From contig NZ_CP101505.1 in the NCBI RefSeq assembly GCF_024362345.1, positions 1,757,501-1,821,500 on the forward strand: 64,000 nucleotides of DNA, in the 5' to 3' direction. This document shows positions 25,729 to 35,397 of the stretch, piece after piece (position 1 is the first letter of the stretch; each line of letters begins with the position of its first letter). This DNA comes from Polaribacter dokdonensis. Its GTDB lineage: Bacteria; Bacteroidota; Bacteroidia; Flavobacteriales; Flavobacteriaceae. The position numbers and the translations under genes were made by a program. Under the pieces are notes generated by a model. It saw nothing but the letters and a program-made list of their open reading frames with translations. It ran no database searches and was not told the DNA's origin.

Positions 25729-25752
25729 CGTGTACGTTTTCGTGTACGTTTT
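25729..25752. repeat. Perfect 12-bp tandem repeat CGTGTACGTTTT x2 upstream of the integrase
   Basis: Two exact adjacent copies (25729-25740 and 25741-25752) lie 8 bp upstream of the chosen integrase start. They sit between the tRNA terminator and the gene, where an integrase promoter or arm-type sites would be expected, so a regulatory or recombination role is likely. Confidence 0.75.
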
Positions 25753-25776
25753 GTAAAAGTAAAGAATTTAAAGGCA

Positions 25777-25807
25777 TAAAAAAACGAATTGTGAGACACA
25801 ATTCGTT
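25777..25807 (-). terminator. Rho-independent terminator of tRNA-fMet
   Basis: On the minus strand, 11 bases (AACGAATTGTG) pair perfectly with CACAATTCGTT around a 3-base loop, followed by a run of seven T. It begins about 20 bases past the tRNA 3' end. Because the crossover is expected in the tRNA 3' end, this hairpin may be contributed by the island rather than the original chromosome. Confidence 0.85.
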
Positions 25808-25829
25808 GATTTAATACGCTTTACGCTAG

Positions 25830-25902
<73 letters not shown>

Positions 25903-25912
25903 ATTTGGACTG

Positions 25913-25945
25913 CAAATATACAATACAAACTAAGTAGAAACCAAA
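25913..25945 (-). promoter_or_regulatory. Bacteroidota sigma-A promoter of tRNA-fMet
   Basis: Reading the minus strand, the -33 element TTTG (25942-25945) and the -7 element TATATTTG (25913-25920) are separated by 21 bases. This fits the TTTG/TAnnTTTG consensus of this phylum, with the start expected just before the tRNA 5' end. Confidence 0.78.
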
Positions 25946-26001
25946 CTTTATTTTAATTATTTTTTTAATCAAGAAAAATTTAAACAAAGATTAAAACTAA
26001 T

Positions 26002-26009
26002 TACCTTTG
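26002..26009 (+). promoter_or_regulatory. -7 element TACCTTTG before era
   Basis: The octamer fits TAnnTTTG and lies five bases before the era ATG. A start site about seven bases downstream would give a nearly leaderless transcript. No clear -33 element is seen, so this is tentative. Confidence 0.4.
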
Positions 26010-26013
26010 TATT

Positions 26014-26895
26014 ATGATACATAAAGCAGGCTTTGTAAATATTATAGGTAATCCTAATGTTGGAAAATCAACTTTAATGAACGCATTAGTTGGGGAAAAA
26101 CTTTCAATAATTACACCAAAAGCACAAACAACAAGGCATCGTATTTTAGGTATTGTAAATCATGATGAATATCAAGTTGTTTTCTCTGATACGCCTGGAA
26201 TAATTAAACCTGCTTATGAATTACAATCTTCTATGATGGATTTTGTGAAATCTGCTTTTGAAGATGCTGATATTTTAATCTACATGGTAGAGGTTGGAGA
26301 AACTGCCTTAAAAAATGAAGCTTTTTTTAATAAAATTATCCATAGTAAAATTCCTGTAATTCTTTTATTAAATAAAATTGATAAATCAAACAAAGAAGAA
26401 GTAGATGAAAAAATAGCTTATTGGCGAAATAAGGTACCTAACTCATTTGTGTATGTTATATCTGCTTTAGAACGTTTTAATGTTGATGCTGTTTTTTATA
26501 AAATTATAGAGTTACTTCCAGAAAGCCCACCTTTTTATCCTAAAGATCAACTAACAGATAAAAATGAACGTTTTTTTGTTAACGAAAAAATAAGAGAAAA
26601 AATTCTTACACACTACAAAAAAGAAATTCCGTATTCTGTAGAAGTAGAAACCGAAAGTTTTATAGAAGAAGAGAATATTGTTAGAATTCGATCAATTATA
26701 ATGGTTGAACGTGATACTCAGAAAGGTATTATAATTGGCCATAAAGGTACAGCTATAAAAAGAGTTGGTGCAGAAGCACGTAAAGACCTAGAACGCTTTT
26801 TTCAAAAAAAGGTATTTATTGAACTTTACGTAAAAGTTAATAAGAATTGGAGAAGCGATAAAAATCAACTAAAGAGATTTGGTTATCAACAATAA
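26014..26895 (+). CDS. era: GTPase Era
   Basis: This 293-aa Era-type GTPase is needed for 16S rRNA maturation and 30S assembly. It shows G1 GNPNVGKST (residues 11-19), G2 region TTRH, G3 DTPG, G4 NKID, and a C-terminal KH domain with GHKGTAIKRVG (about 243-253) that binds the 3' end of 16S rRNA. Length is standard. It is the first gene of the core chromosome after the island and is transcribed away from the tRNA. It converges with the SIMPL gene, leaving only six bases between stop codons. Confidence 0.98.
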   Translation: MIHKAGFVNIIGNPNVGKSTLMNALVGEKLSIITPKAQTTRHRILGIVNHDEYQVVFSDTPGIIKPAYELQSSMMDFVKSAFEDADILIYMVEVGETALKNEAFFNKIIHSKIPVILLLNKIDKSNKEEVDEKIAYWRNKVPNSFVYVISALERFNVDAVFYKIIELLPESPPFYPKDQLTDKNERFFVNEKIREKILTHYKKEIPYSVEVETESFIEEENIVRIRSIIMVERDTQKGIIIGHKGTAIKRVGAEARKDLERFFQKKVFIELYVKVNKNWRSDKNQLKRFGYQQ

Positions 26896-26901
26896 TTATT
26901 A

Positions 26902-27630
26902 CTACTCAGATAAATAATCTAGTTTCATTGTAATTGATGCCGTTTTTTCTTTAGAAGAGGTGTTAAAAGCGCCTCCCCAAGAATAACTCTCATTAGAATT
27001 CTGACCAGTAATTTGGAATATTCCCATTTTTGCAGAAATTAAATCACCTAATTGACCTCCAGAATTGTCAGCAATTTTCTCTGCTCTAGCTCTAGCATCT
27101 GCAGTTGCCTTAGAAATCATTTCTACTTTTAAATCAGCTAATTTTGTATAATAATACCTAGGTGGTTGAGAATAAAACTCTATGCCCTTATTTAATAATT
27201 CTGTTATTTCTCTAGAAATTTTTTCTACTGTTTCTACATTTTTCGAATCTATTTGTAAAGATTGAGTTAAAACATAGCCTAAAAATTCATCACCTGCATA
27301 CTTACCATTTACATACATTGACTTATTATCTTTTCTACTCTGTACAGCCTTAAATACTATTTCATTTGCTGAAATACCTTTAGAAATTAAATATTCTGTA
27401 ATAATTTTTTTATCCTTTTCAAGATTATTATAAGCCAATTTTAACTGCTTATTGGTGTTTGAGAAGGATCCTTCCCAAACAATTAAATCCGATGTAAAAT
27501 TAGCATTACCCAAACCAGTTACAGAAATATTCCCTTGACCATTATTTCTATTTATAATGGCATCACCCAACAAATAGGCAGCAATAATTATTGCTATTGA
27601 AAATACGATAGAACTAAAACTTTTTTTCAT
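26902..27630 (-). CDS. SIMPL (DUF541) domain protein, membrane-anchored
   Basis: This 242-aa protein has an N-terminal hydrophobic segment (FSSIVFSIAIIIAAYLLG) acting as signal anchor, followed by a SIMPL/DUF541 domain. Typical features are VTGLGNANFTSDLIVWEGSF, the long central helix, and the conserved tail of the family with ARARAEKIADNSGGQLGDL. The family is periplasmic or surface-exposed and of uncertain function, with links to stress resistance. It lies divergent from der with about 80 bases between the starts, a shared promoter region. Confidence 0.88.
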   Translation of the reverse strand: MKKSFSSIVFSIAIIIAAYLLGDAIINRNNGQGNISVTGLGNANFTSDLIVWEGSFSNTNKQLKLAYNNLEKDKKIITEYLISKGISANEIVFKAVQSRKDNKSMYVNGKYAGDEFLGYVLTQSLQIDSKNVETVEKISREITELLNKGIEFYSQPPRYYYTKLADLKVEMISKATADARARAEKIADNSGGQLGDLISAKMGIFQITGQNSNESYSWGGAFNTSSKEKTASITMKLDYLSE

Positions 27631-27685
27631 AATGAAGGTATTTAACTGTCTCTAAAAATACAACTAAAAATCTTGGCTTTAATTG

Positions 27686-27693
27686 TATCTTTG
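27686..27693 (+). promoter_or_regulatory. -7 element TATCTTTG before der
   Basis: This octamer fits TAnnTTTG and lies 18 bases before the der ATG, consistent with a short leader. A -33 motif at the usual distance is not obvious. Confidence 0.5.
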
Positions 27694-27711
27694 CACCAAA
27701 TTATTTTAAAA

Positions 27712-29022
27712 ATGAACAGTATTATAGCCATTGTAGGAAGACCGAATGTTGGAAAATCGACTCTATTTAACAGATTGGTTCAAAGAAGAGAAGCTATTGT
27801 AGATTCTGTTAGTGGAGTTACAAGAGACAGGCATTATGGAAAATCTGATTGGAATGGAAAAGAATTTTCTGTTATAGACACAGGTGGTTATGCTATTGGC
27901 TCTGATGATATTTTTGAAGAAGAAATTAGAAAACAAGTAGCATTAGCCATAGATGAAGCAGATTTAATTGTTTTTGTTGTAGATGTAGAAGATGGTATAA
28001 CACCTATGGATGCCGAAGTTGCTAAACTCTTAAGAAAAGTAAAAAAGCCAATTTTCATTGCAGTTAACAAAGTTGATAATGCAATGCGTGATGCAGATGC
28101 TGTTGAATTTTATAACTTAGGATTAGGTAATTATCATACAATTTCATCTATAAATGGAAGTGGAACAGGTGAATTATTAGATGCAATTGCAGAAAAAATT
28201 CCTGCTCCAGAAGAAGTAGATTTAGAAAAGAAAGAATTACCAAGATTTGCAGTTGTGGGTAGACCAAATGCAGGTAAATCATCATTTATAAATGCTTTAA
28301 TTGGTGAAGACAGAAATATTGTTACCAACATTGCAGGTACTACAAGAGATTCTATAGATACCAAATACAACAGATTTGGTTTCGATTTTAATTTAGTTGA
28401 TACTGCAGGAATTCGTAAAAAATCTAGAGTAAAAGAAGATTTAGAATTCTATTCTGTAATGCGTGCTGTAAGATCTATTGAATATTCTGATGTAATTATT
28501 CTAGTAATAGATGCTACTCGTGGTTTTGAAGGGCAAGATCAAAATATATTTTGGTTGGCAGAAAAAAACAGAAAAGGAGTTGTTATTTTAATCAACAAGT
28601 GGGATTTGGTTGAAAAAGAAACCAATACTATGCGTGATTATGAAGCGAAGGTAAGAGAACAAATTGCACCATTTACAGATGTACCAATTGTTTTTATATC
28701 TGCATTAACAAAACAACGTTTATTTAAAGCTATAGAAACTGCTGTAGAAGTTTTTGAAAACAGAAAAAACAGAATACCTACAAGCAAGTTTAATGATGTA
28801 ATGTTAGAGGTAGTTAAAAATTATCCTCCACCAGCAATAAAAGGTAAGTTTGTTAAGATAAAATACTGTATGCAACTACCTACGCAAACGCCTCAATTTG
28901 CGTTTTTCTGTAACTTACCTCAATATGTAAGAGATCCTTATAGACGTTTTGTAGAGAATAAATTACGTGAAATTTATAATTTTTCTGGAGTTCCAATAAC
29001 TATCTATTTTAGACAAAAATAA
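27712..29022 (+). CDS. der: Ribosome-assembly GTPase Der (EngA)
   Basis: This 436-aa double-GTPase acts in late 50S subunit assembly. The first G domain has GRPNVGKST near the N-terminus, DTGG and NKVD. The second has GRPNAGKSS (about 180), DTAG and NKWD. A C-terminal KH-like domain ends [10 protein letters not shown] start at the ATG at 27712, which gives the standard [12 protein letters not shown] beginning; the upstream in-frame extension overlaps the promoter. It is a single-gene unit or heads a short transcript with the GAF gene 74 bases downstream. Confidence 0.98.
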   Translation: MNSIIAIVGRPNVGKSTLFNRLVQRREAIVDSVSGVTRDRHYGKSDWNGKEFSVIDTGGYAIGSDDIFEEEIRKQVALAIDEADLIVFVVDVEDGITPMDAEVAKLLRKVKKPIFIAVNKVDNAMRDADAVEFYNLGLGNYHTISSINGSGTGELLDAIAEKIPAPEEVDLEKKELPRFAVVGRPNAGKSSFINALIGEDRNIVTNIAGTTRDSIDTKYNRFGFDFNLVDTAGIRKKSRVKEDLEFYSVMRAVRSIEYSDVIILVIDATRGFEGQDQNIFWLAEKNRKGVVILINKWDLVEKETNTMRDYEAKVREQIAPFTDVPIVFISALTKQRLFKAIETAVEVFENRKNRIPTSKFNDVMLEVVKNYPPPAIKGKFVKIKYCMQLPTQTPQFAFFCNLPQYVRDPYRRFVENKLREIYNFSGVPITIYFRQK

Positions 29023-29096
29023 GAAGCAATTATATTTTTTGTAACTTAAACTCAATTCGAGCGTCTAAAAGAGTACCATTTTATAATTTTTAAAGC

Positions 29097-31484
29097 ATGA
29101 ATATCATAAAATCAACTAAAATAGATGATGTAGAGTTACCATTACAACTCAATATTTCCTTTAAAAAAGTTTTCGTTTTATTTGAAAAATATGCCGAAAA
29201 TAATTTTGCTCATCATCCTTATCATGATGCAGCAAAAAAAATGGTAGAGCTTTTTAATAATACTCCAGAATTAATAGATGGTTTTTCTGATGTAAGTTTG
29301 TTAACTACTTATAAAGAACAAATAGACTTACTTTTAGATCCTTTATTTCCAGAACCTTTAAGAACAAATGAAATAAAAGCAGCCAGTATACCATTCTCAT
29401 TTACCTCTTTTAAGTTTACAGACAGGTTTGAAGATATAATAGAAAATGCAGGTGATGATTATGAATTAGTTGTTCGTAATTTTGAAGATAATAGCATGTT
29501 TGTAATGGCATGTACTTTTATTTTAGGATTTGTTTACGGATTTAAAATTGATATAAAAAGACCTTTCTATTTCGATATTCCTGACAAAACAACAGGAACC
29601 ATGAAATACTACAGAGCTGCATTTAACGCCGATTTTTCTGAAGTAATTCCCACAGCAAATGCGCCAAAACTTACTCAAGATGATTTTAGAGAATTGCTGA
29701 ATAATTTTGAGAATATAGATTTATGGAAAGAAAAGTTTCCTATTAATAGTTATATTTTTAAAGGATTTGGAATCATCAACTTATTTGATGTTACTGCAGA
29801 AGAAATGCTGTCTGCAATTAAAGCAAATTTATTAGCTGGTGGAGACCAATTAATTTTTAAACTACAAAATAACTTAAGAGATTTTTATAGTATAAAAGAT
29901 TTAAGATTAGGCTATTCTATTTTTGACAATATCAACTCTAAGATTTGCGAAACTATTGTAAACAAATCTAACAGCTTAATTCTAAGCAGTGTAAAAGAAA
30001 TTAAATGTGACAATTCTTACTTCTGCAACTCAATTATGCAAAAAGTTTTTAAGAAACACGAAACATTTATTATTTCTGATATCGATGAATATGGATTTAA
30101 AACTAATAAAAATCCATTTTATCAGAACCTTTATGATTCTGGTATAAAGAGTATCATTTTAATACCAATAGAAGCTTCTGGTAAAGGTGATTTAGCTTTA
30201 TTAGAAATTGCTTCTCCTAGAGCTTATGATTTAAATTCGGTAAATATCAACAAGTTAAAGGATATTATTCCTGTTTTTGAAGCTGCTGTAAAAAGATCAT
30301 CAGAAGAACGTCAAAATGTTTTAGAAGCAACCATTCAAGAGAATTACACCTCAATACATAGTGCTGTAAAATGGCGTTTTTACGAAGCTGTAGAAAAATT
30401 TCATTTTGAGTCTCAAACAAATGAGAATGCAAAACTAGATGAAATTATATTTGATGATGTCTATCCTATTTTTGGACAAAGTGATATTAAAGGTAGTTCT
30501 GATGCCAGAAACGAAGCAATTCAAGAAGATTTAATAACGCAACTTTCTTTAGCTATAGATGTGCTAGAACATGCTTGTAAGAAAGAAGCTTTACCTATTT
30601 ATAAAGAACTAATGTTTAGAATAAACACGTTTTTAAAAGAGGTAAAAAACGAATTAAATGCTGGTGATGAGATAAATATTCTAGAATTTTTAAAACGAGA
30701 AATTTATCCTGTTTTCAATCATATTAAAGACATTAATAAAGAACTTTCTAAAAAAGTAAACACTTACATGAATCGTTTAGATCCAGATCTGGGAGTGGTT
30801 TACGAAAAAAGAAAAGAGTACGAAAAAAGCGTAAATCGTTTAAATGACAAGCTTTCTAGATACTTAGATTTAAAACAAAAAGAAGCTCAAAAAATGTATC
30901 CTCATTATTTTGAGAGATATAAAACAGATGGAGTTGAATTTAATATTTACATAGGGCAATCTATCACTAAAGAAGATACTTTTGATGATATTTACTTATA
31001 CAATCTTCGTTTATGGCAGTTGCAAACCATGTGTGAAATGGAGAATATTGCCTACAGTGAGCTAGCAAAAATGAATCAAGAATTGCGAGTGGCTTCATTA
31101 ATTTTAGTGCACAGTAATCCTATGGCTATTAAGTTTAGAATGGATGAAAAACAATTTGATGTTGATGGCGCTTATAACATTCGTTATGAAATCATTAAAA
31201 AGAGAATTGATAAAGCATACATTAAAAATACAGAGGAAAGATTAACTGTACCTGGTAAAATTGCAATTGTTTACTCACAAGATAAAGATGCTTTAGAATA
31301 CATTAAATACATCAATTTCTTACAATCTAGAAATCAATTAGGTAAACTAGAGTTCTTAGAATTAGAAGAATTGCAAGGAGCAACAGGCCTTAAAGCACTT
31401 CGTGTTGAAGTTATTTATCAAGAAAATTTTGATGCCAAAAAAGTGATTACGTTTAACGATTTAATTAAAGAAATAGAAGCTTAA
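29097..31484 (+). CDS. Large GAF-domain protein of unknown role
   Basis: This 795-aa soluble protein has a central region (about 270-395) with GAF-like character, including CETIVNKSNSLILSSVKEI and IKSIILIPIEASGKGDLALLE. The flanking N-terminal and C-terminal parts are helical and not recognised. The type is common and well kept across Flavobacteriaceae next to der, suggesting a core signalling or sensor function, but there is no output domain I can name. No signal peptide or transmembrane helix. Its stop codon overlaps tail to tail by four bases with the HD-domain gene on the other strand. Confidence 0.75.
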   Translation: MNIIKSTKIDDVELPLQLNISFKKVFVLFEKYAENNFAHHPYHDAAKKMVELFNNTPELIDGFSDVSLLTTYKEQIDLLLDPLFPEPLRTNEIKAASIPFSFTSFKFTDRFEDIIENAGDDYELVVRNFEDNSMFVMACTFILGFVYGFKIDIKRPFYFDIPDKTTGTMKYYRAAFNADFSEVIPTANAPKLTQDDFRELLNNFENIDLWKEKFPINSYIFKGFGIINLFDVTAEEMLSAIKANLLAGGDQLIFKLQNNLRDFYSIKDLRLGYSIFDNINSKICETIVNKSNSLILSSVKEIKCDNSYFCNSIMQKVFKKHETFIISDIDEYGFKTNKNPFYQNLYDSGIKSIILIPIEASGKGDLALLEIASPRAYDLNSVNINKLKDIIPVFEAAVKRSSEERQNVLEATIQENYTSIHSAVKWRFYEAVEKFHFESQTNENAKLDEIIFDDVYPIFGQSDIKGSSDARNEAIQEDLITQLSLAIDVLEHACKKEALPIYKELMFRINTFLKEVKNELNAGDEINILEFLKREIYPVFNHIKDINKELSKKVNTYMNRLDPDLGVVYEKRKEYEKSVNRLNDKLSRYLDLKQKEAQKMYPHYFERYKTDGVEFNIYIGQSITKEDTFDDIYLYNLRLWQLQTMCEMENIAYSELAKMNQELRVASLILVHSNPMAIKFRMDEKQFDVDGAYNIRYEIIKKRIDKAYIKNTEERLTVPGKIAIVYSQDKDALEYIKYINFLQSRNQLGKLEFLELEELQGATGLKALRVEVIYQENFDAKKVITFNDLIKEIEA

Positions 31485-32683
31485 GGAGTTATTTCTTGAA
31501 ATGAAAACGATACTGCAAACGCAATAACACTTACAATAATACCTGTCATAAACACAGTGTAGGTAATTCTAAGTATCTTATATTTTCTATTTAAAACCAA
31601 ACCTAGGTAGTATAAATCTTTGGTTAAAGAGCCATACAAATAATCTCTGTCTTGCATCATTTCTGATATTCCCCACTCAAAATCATCTAATTTCATTTGA
31701 TGAAAATTACCAAAGAATAATAAGTTTACTTTTCTTTTGGCTACATCATCTTTGGTAAATTTACCTTCTGTAACATTTGGTCTTGTTGCCAAAATTGATA
31801 GGATAATAGAAATTACTGTAAACCCAACAAAAATAATAGTTGGCACAAATAAATGAGAATTTGAAGGATTATCTAATTTAGGCAATAAGCTAGAAAGTGC
31901 TAAAGAAACAATAATTGCATTTACAGAAAGTAAAATATTGGCTTTTGTATCTGCAATATCACTTAAAGTTATATGGTTTCTTAGAGCAACTCTAAACATT
32001 GTTTCTACACCTCTTTCAGGCACAATGCTTTTATTTTTCTTAATATCTAAAGCTTCTTTTTTCTGTCTAAACTTTTTATTCTCCTTCTTTAATTTCTTCT
32101 GATTTTTTAAAAGTTTTGCTAAGTTTTTATCTTTTGTTTTACTCCAATTTCTTAAAGCAAACTCAGTATAATATCTATGTTTTTGTGTAAAAAAAGCAAG
32201 ATTTAAAGCAATCCATTCCTTATTGCTGTATGTTTTTTCTAAAACAAGCTCCCACTCTTTTCTTAGTAAAGACGTATAATCAAAAAAGTTCTTAGAAGCT
32301 AAATGTGCAGAATCTGCATCTCTTAACACCTCTTCTAATTTATTTTTAGGGATAGAATTCATTTTAGTAGCAAGAATCAAATTACCTATTGCAGCTATTC
32401 TATCCTCACTAAAATTAAGCGATTTTAAAAATTCTGAAGCTATCTTAATACTTTCCTCTTCATGATTTTCATCACTTACAGTAAAACCAACATCATGAAA
32501 CCAAGCAGCAATAGTTAAGTTTTCTAAATCATCTCCTTTAATATTAGAATCTTCAGAAATCTCTATTGTTTTCTCTACAACTCTTTGAGTGTGAGATAAA
32601 TTATGATACACATAATTTGCATGTAATTTCTCACTCAATAAATTGTAAACAAATTTTTCTACTTCATTAATAATGTTGCTCAT
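31481..32683 (-). CDS. HD phosphohydrolase fused to Pycsar-effector-type membrane domain (DUF5706)
   Basis: This 400-aa protein starts at the ATG at 32683. The N-terminal HD domain has NLSHTQRVVEK and AAWFHDVGF (HD pair) and a later DADSAHL. A basic coiled linker (about 190-220) follows. The C-terminal part matches DUF5706, the membrane domain of Pycsar effectors: RVALRNHITLSDIADTKANI, then two hydrophobic segments (NAIIVSLALSSLL; VPTIIFVGFTVISIILSIL) and a third near the end. HD domains often hydrolyse nucleotides, so this may be a membrane protein that binds and degrades a signalling nucleotide. It lies outside the island and no cyclase gene is adjacent, so an antiviral role is uncertain. 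Confidence 0.85.
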   Translation of the reverse strand: MSNIINEVEKFVYNLLSEKLHANYVYHNLSHTQRVVEKTIEISEDSNIKGDDLENLTIAAWFHDVGFTVSDENHEEESIKIASEFLKSLNFSEDRIAAIGNLILATKMNSIPKNKLEEVLRDADSAHLASKNFFDYTSLLRKEWELVLEKTYSNKEWIALNLAFFTQKHRYYTEFALRNWSKTKDKNLAKLLKNQKKLKKENKKFRQKKEALDIKKNKSIVPERGVETMFRVALRNHITLSDIADTKANILLSVNAIIVSLALSSLLPKLDNPSNSHLFVPTIIFVGFTVISIILSILATRPNVTEGKFTKDDVAKRKVNLLFFGNFHQMKLDDFEWGISEMMQDRDYLYGSLTKDLYYLGLVLNRKYKILRITYTVFMTGIIVSVIAFAVSFSFQEITP

Positions 32684-32847
32684 GCTAAAATTTTTATCAA
32701 AAATAAACAAATAATTTCGCTTTATAACCTCTTCATTTTATCGTAAATTTATAAAGATTAATTATCAATATAAAACACTTTATTATTGTAATTTTTAAAG
32801 TGTCTAAACGACTATTTTTAAGAACAACTTTAAAAGAAAATAATTAT

Positions 32848-33300
32848 ATGTTAACTTGGAAAGACATTATACATTTTGCAACAAAAGGCAATCCAACTCC
32901 TGATAAAAGAGTAGAAAAATCTGAAGGTGAATGGAAAGAAATCTTAACTGCAGAACAATTTAGAATTACAAGATTAAAAGGCACAGAAAGACCACATACA
33001 GGTGAATTATGTTCTATATATGATGAAGGGCAGTACAATTGTGTATGTTGCAATACTCCTCTTTTTGATTCTACCATAAAATATGAGTCGAGTTCTGGTT
33101 GGCCTAGTTTTACACAGCCTATTAAAGAAAACGCAATCAAATATGTAAAAGACACCACATTTGGTATGGTTAGAGTAGAAGTATTATGCAATACTTGCGA
33201 TGCTCATTTGGGTCATATTTTTCCTGATGGACCAGAACCAAGTGGTTTGCGCTATTGTATTAATTCAGAATCTATGAAATTAGAAAAGCAAAATGAGTAA
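32848..33300 (+). CDS. msrB: Peptide-methionine (R)-S-oxide reductase MsrB
   Basis: This 150-aa enzyme reduces the R-epimer of methionine sulfoxide. It has the structural zinc pairs CVCC and CNTC, the conserved SSGWPSF, GHIFPDGP, and RYCINSESM with the catalytic Cys. I use the ATG at 32848; a GTG 48 bases upstream would add a non-conserved extension. No signal peptide, so it is cytoplasmic. It overlaps msrA by eight bases and opens an operon of methionine-oxide repair genes. Confidence 0.96.
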   Translation: MLTWKDIIHFATKGNPTPDKRVEKSEGEWKEILTAEQFRITRLKGTERPHTGELCSIYDEGQYNCVCCNTPLFDSTIKYESSSGWPSFTQPIKENAIKYVKDTTFGMVRVEVLCNTCDAHLGHIFPDGPEPSGLRYCINSESMKLEKQNE

Positions 33301-33829
33301 AGATATTAGATTAGCTACAGTTGGTGGAGGCTGTTTTTGGTGTACAGAAGCCGTTTTTCTAGAAGTTAAAGGTGTGGAAAAAGTAGTATCTGGTTATGCA
33401 GGTGGTAATGCACCAGGCAAACCTACTTATAGAGAAATTTGCTCTGGTTTAACAGGTCATGCAGAAGTAATTCAAATTACCTACGATGCAAATATTATTT
33501 CTTACGAAGATATTTTAGTCATTTTTATGACCACTCATGATCCAACAACTTTAAATAGACAAGGTGCAGATAGAGGCACACAATACAGGTCTGTTATTTT
33601 TTATCACGATGAAAATCAACAAAAAATTGCAGATGAAGTTTTAAAACAGTTACAAGTTTATTTTGATGATAAAATAGTGACAGAAGTAAGTGCATTACCC
33701 ATTTTTTACGAAGCTGAACAAGAACATCAAGACTTCTACAAGAACAATCAAGGTTATGGCTATTGCACATATGTTATAGAACCAAAATTATCTAAATTAA
33801 GAAAATTACACGCAGATAAATTAGCATGA
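33293..33829 (+). CDS. msrA: Peptide-methionine (S)-S-oxide reductase MsrA
   Basis: This 178-aa MsrA reduces the S-epimer of methionine sulfoxide. It has the catalytic GGGCFWCTEAVF, the sugar-loop-like GYAGG, and the substrate-site run HDPTTLNRQGADRGTQYRS. All family motifs are intact, in contrast to the second MsrA-like gene 1.8 kb downstream. It overlaps msrB upstream by eight bases and selO downstream by four (ATGA), so translation is coupled along the operon. Confidence 0.97.
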   Translation: MSKDIRLATVGGGCFWCTEAVFLEVKGVEKVVSGYAGGNAPGKPTYREICSGLTGHAEVIQITYDANIISYEDILVIFMTTHDPTTLNRQGADRGTQYRSVIFYHDENQQKIADEVLKQLQVYFDDKIVTEVSALPIFYEAEQEHQDFYKNNQGYGYCTYVIEPKLSKLRKLHADKLA

Positions 33830-35382
33830 AATTAAACCTAAAGAATACTTTTTTAAATAATTTACCAGCAGATAAAATTTTAGAAAACTCTAGAAGACAA
33901 GTAACAGATGCTGTATATTCTTTTGTAACTCCTAAAAAAACACAACAGCCAGAAATTATTCATGTATCACAAGAAATGGCAAGTGAATTAGGAATTACAA
34001 TGGAAGACACAAAAACTGCACTGTTTAAAAATGTGTTTACTGGTAATGAAGTTTACGCAAACACAAAGCCTTTTGCAATGTGTTATGGAGGTCATCAGTT
34101 TGGTAATTGGGCAGGTCAATTAGGTGATGGTAGAGCTATCAATTTATTCGAAATTGAGCATCAAAACAAAAATTGGAAAGTACAATTAAAAGGTGCAGGT
34201 GAAACTCCTTATTCTAGAACTGCAGATGGTTTGGCTGTTTTGCGTTCATCAATAAGAGAGTATTTATGTAGTGAAGCTATGCATCATTTAGGTATAGCAA
34301 CAACTCGTGCTTTGAGCTTAAGTTTATCTGGAGATCAGGTTTTGAGAGATGTAATGTATGATGGAAATCCTGCTTATGAAAAAGGAGCAATTATTTCAAG
34401 AATTTCACCCTCTTTTTTACGTTTTGGAAATTTCGAAATATTTGCCTCTAGAAATGATATTACAAACCTAAAAATACTTACAGATTATACTATAAAACAT
34501 CATTTTACGCATTTAGGGAAACCATCAAAAGAAACATACGTTCAATTCTTTAGTGAAGTTGCAAACCGAACTTTAGACATGATTATTGATTGGCAAAGAG
34601 TTGGTTTTGTGCATGGAGTTATGAATACAGATAACATGTCTATCTTAGGTTTAACCATAGATTATGGCCCTTATGGATGGCTAGAAGGTTTCGATTTTGG
34701 TTGGACACCAAACACCACAGATAGACGAAATAAAAGGTACAGATATGGAAACCAACCAAATATTGGGTTATGGAATTTATATCAACTTGCAAACGCCTTA
34801 TATCCTTTAATTGAAGATGCAGGCCCATTAGAAGCCATTTTAAATCAATATAAAGTTGATTTTGAAAAAAAATCTTTACTGATGATGAAAAGTAAATTAG
34901 GCTTATTTGTTTCTGATGAAGATGACACGAATTTGATTCAAGAACTAGAAGATACTTTGCAATTAGTAGAAACAGATATGACTATTTTCTTTCGAAATTT
35001 AAGTAATTTTTCAAATTATAAAAAAGGTTTTAAACTTATTGAAAATGCTTTTTATGATTTAGAAAATATTTCTGATGATGTACACAATAGATGGAATACT
35101 TGGTTCAAAAAATATGGAGAAAGGTTAGCCATAGAAAGAGTTTCTATTGATGAACGTAAAGCAAAAATGGATGCTACGAACCCTAAATACGTTTTAAGAA
35201 ATTATATGGCTCAATTGGCTATTGATGATGCAAATAATGGCGATTATACCTTAATAGATGAATTGTTTCAATTATTAAGAAATCCATTTGGAGAACAGCC
35301 AGAAAACGAAAAATGGTTTGCAAAAAGACCTGAATGGGCTAGAGATAAAGTAGGTTGTTCTATGTTATCTTGTAGTTCTTAA
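33826..35382 (+). CDS. selO: Protein adenylyltransferase SelO
   Basis: This 518-aa SelO/YdiU pseudokinase transfers AMP to protein hydroxyls, mainly in redox control. Visible landmarks are FAMCYGGHQFGNWAGQLGDG, the nucleotide-binding KGAGETPYSRTADG, HGVMNTDNMSILG (catalytic loop region with Asn and Asp), and YGPYGWLE. The C-terminal CSMLSCSS has Cys where animal homologues carry selenocysteine. Length is standard. Its location between two msr genes in one transcript fits a role in oxidative-stress protection. Confidence 0.96.
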   Translation: MKLNLKNTFLNNLPADKILENSRRQVTDAVYSFVTPKKTQQPEIIHVSQEMASELGITMEDTKTALFKNVFTGNEVYANTKPFAMCYGGHQFGNWAGQLGDGRAINLFEIEHQNKNWKVQLKGAGETPYSRTADGLAVLRSSIREYLCSEAMHHLGIATTRALSLSLSGDQVLRDVMYDGNPAYEKGAIISRISPSFLRFGNFEIFASRNDITNLKILTDYTIKHHFTHLGKPSKETYVQFFSEVANRTLDMIIDWQRVGFVHGVMNTDNMSILGLTIDYGPYGWLEGFDFGWTPNTTDRRNKRYRYGNQPNIGLWNLYQLANALYPLIEDAGPLEAILNQYKVDFEKKSLLMMKSKLGLFVSDEDDTNLIQELEDTLQLVETDMTIFFRNLSNFSNYKKGFKLIENAFYDLENISDDVHNRWNTWFKKYGERLAIERVSIDERKAKMDATNPKYVLRNYMAQLAIDDANNGDYTLIDELFQLLRNPFGEQPENEKWFAKRPEWARDKVGCSMLSCSS

Positions 35383-35397
35383 CTAAAATAAATATTT

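Larger units (their letters stand above)
1..25829. mobile_element. Defence-rich genomic island integrated at tRNA-fMet (left end outside window)
   Basis: A continuous run of minus-strand genes, nearly all with restriction, nuclease, helicase or signalling motifs, ends at a tyrosine integrase lying just downstream of the 3' end of an initiator tRNA gene. Right of the tRNA the content switches abruptly to housekeeping genes on both strands. This is the usual arrangement of an element inserted at a tRNA 3' end. I could not find a second copy of the tRNA 3' end or of its terminator at the left, so the left border is presumably outside the window. The stretch could also be several elements stacked at one site. 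No conjugation or phage structural genes are visible, so mobility beyond the integrase is unproven. Confidence 0.6.

Noticed and set aside
25721-25801. Longer integrase N-terminus starting at 25777 or 25801
   Set aside because: The 25777 ATG lies at the edge of the T run and the 25801 TTG lies inside the terminator stem of tRNA-fMet, so translation is unlikely to start there.
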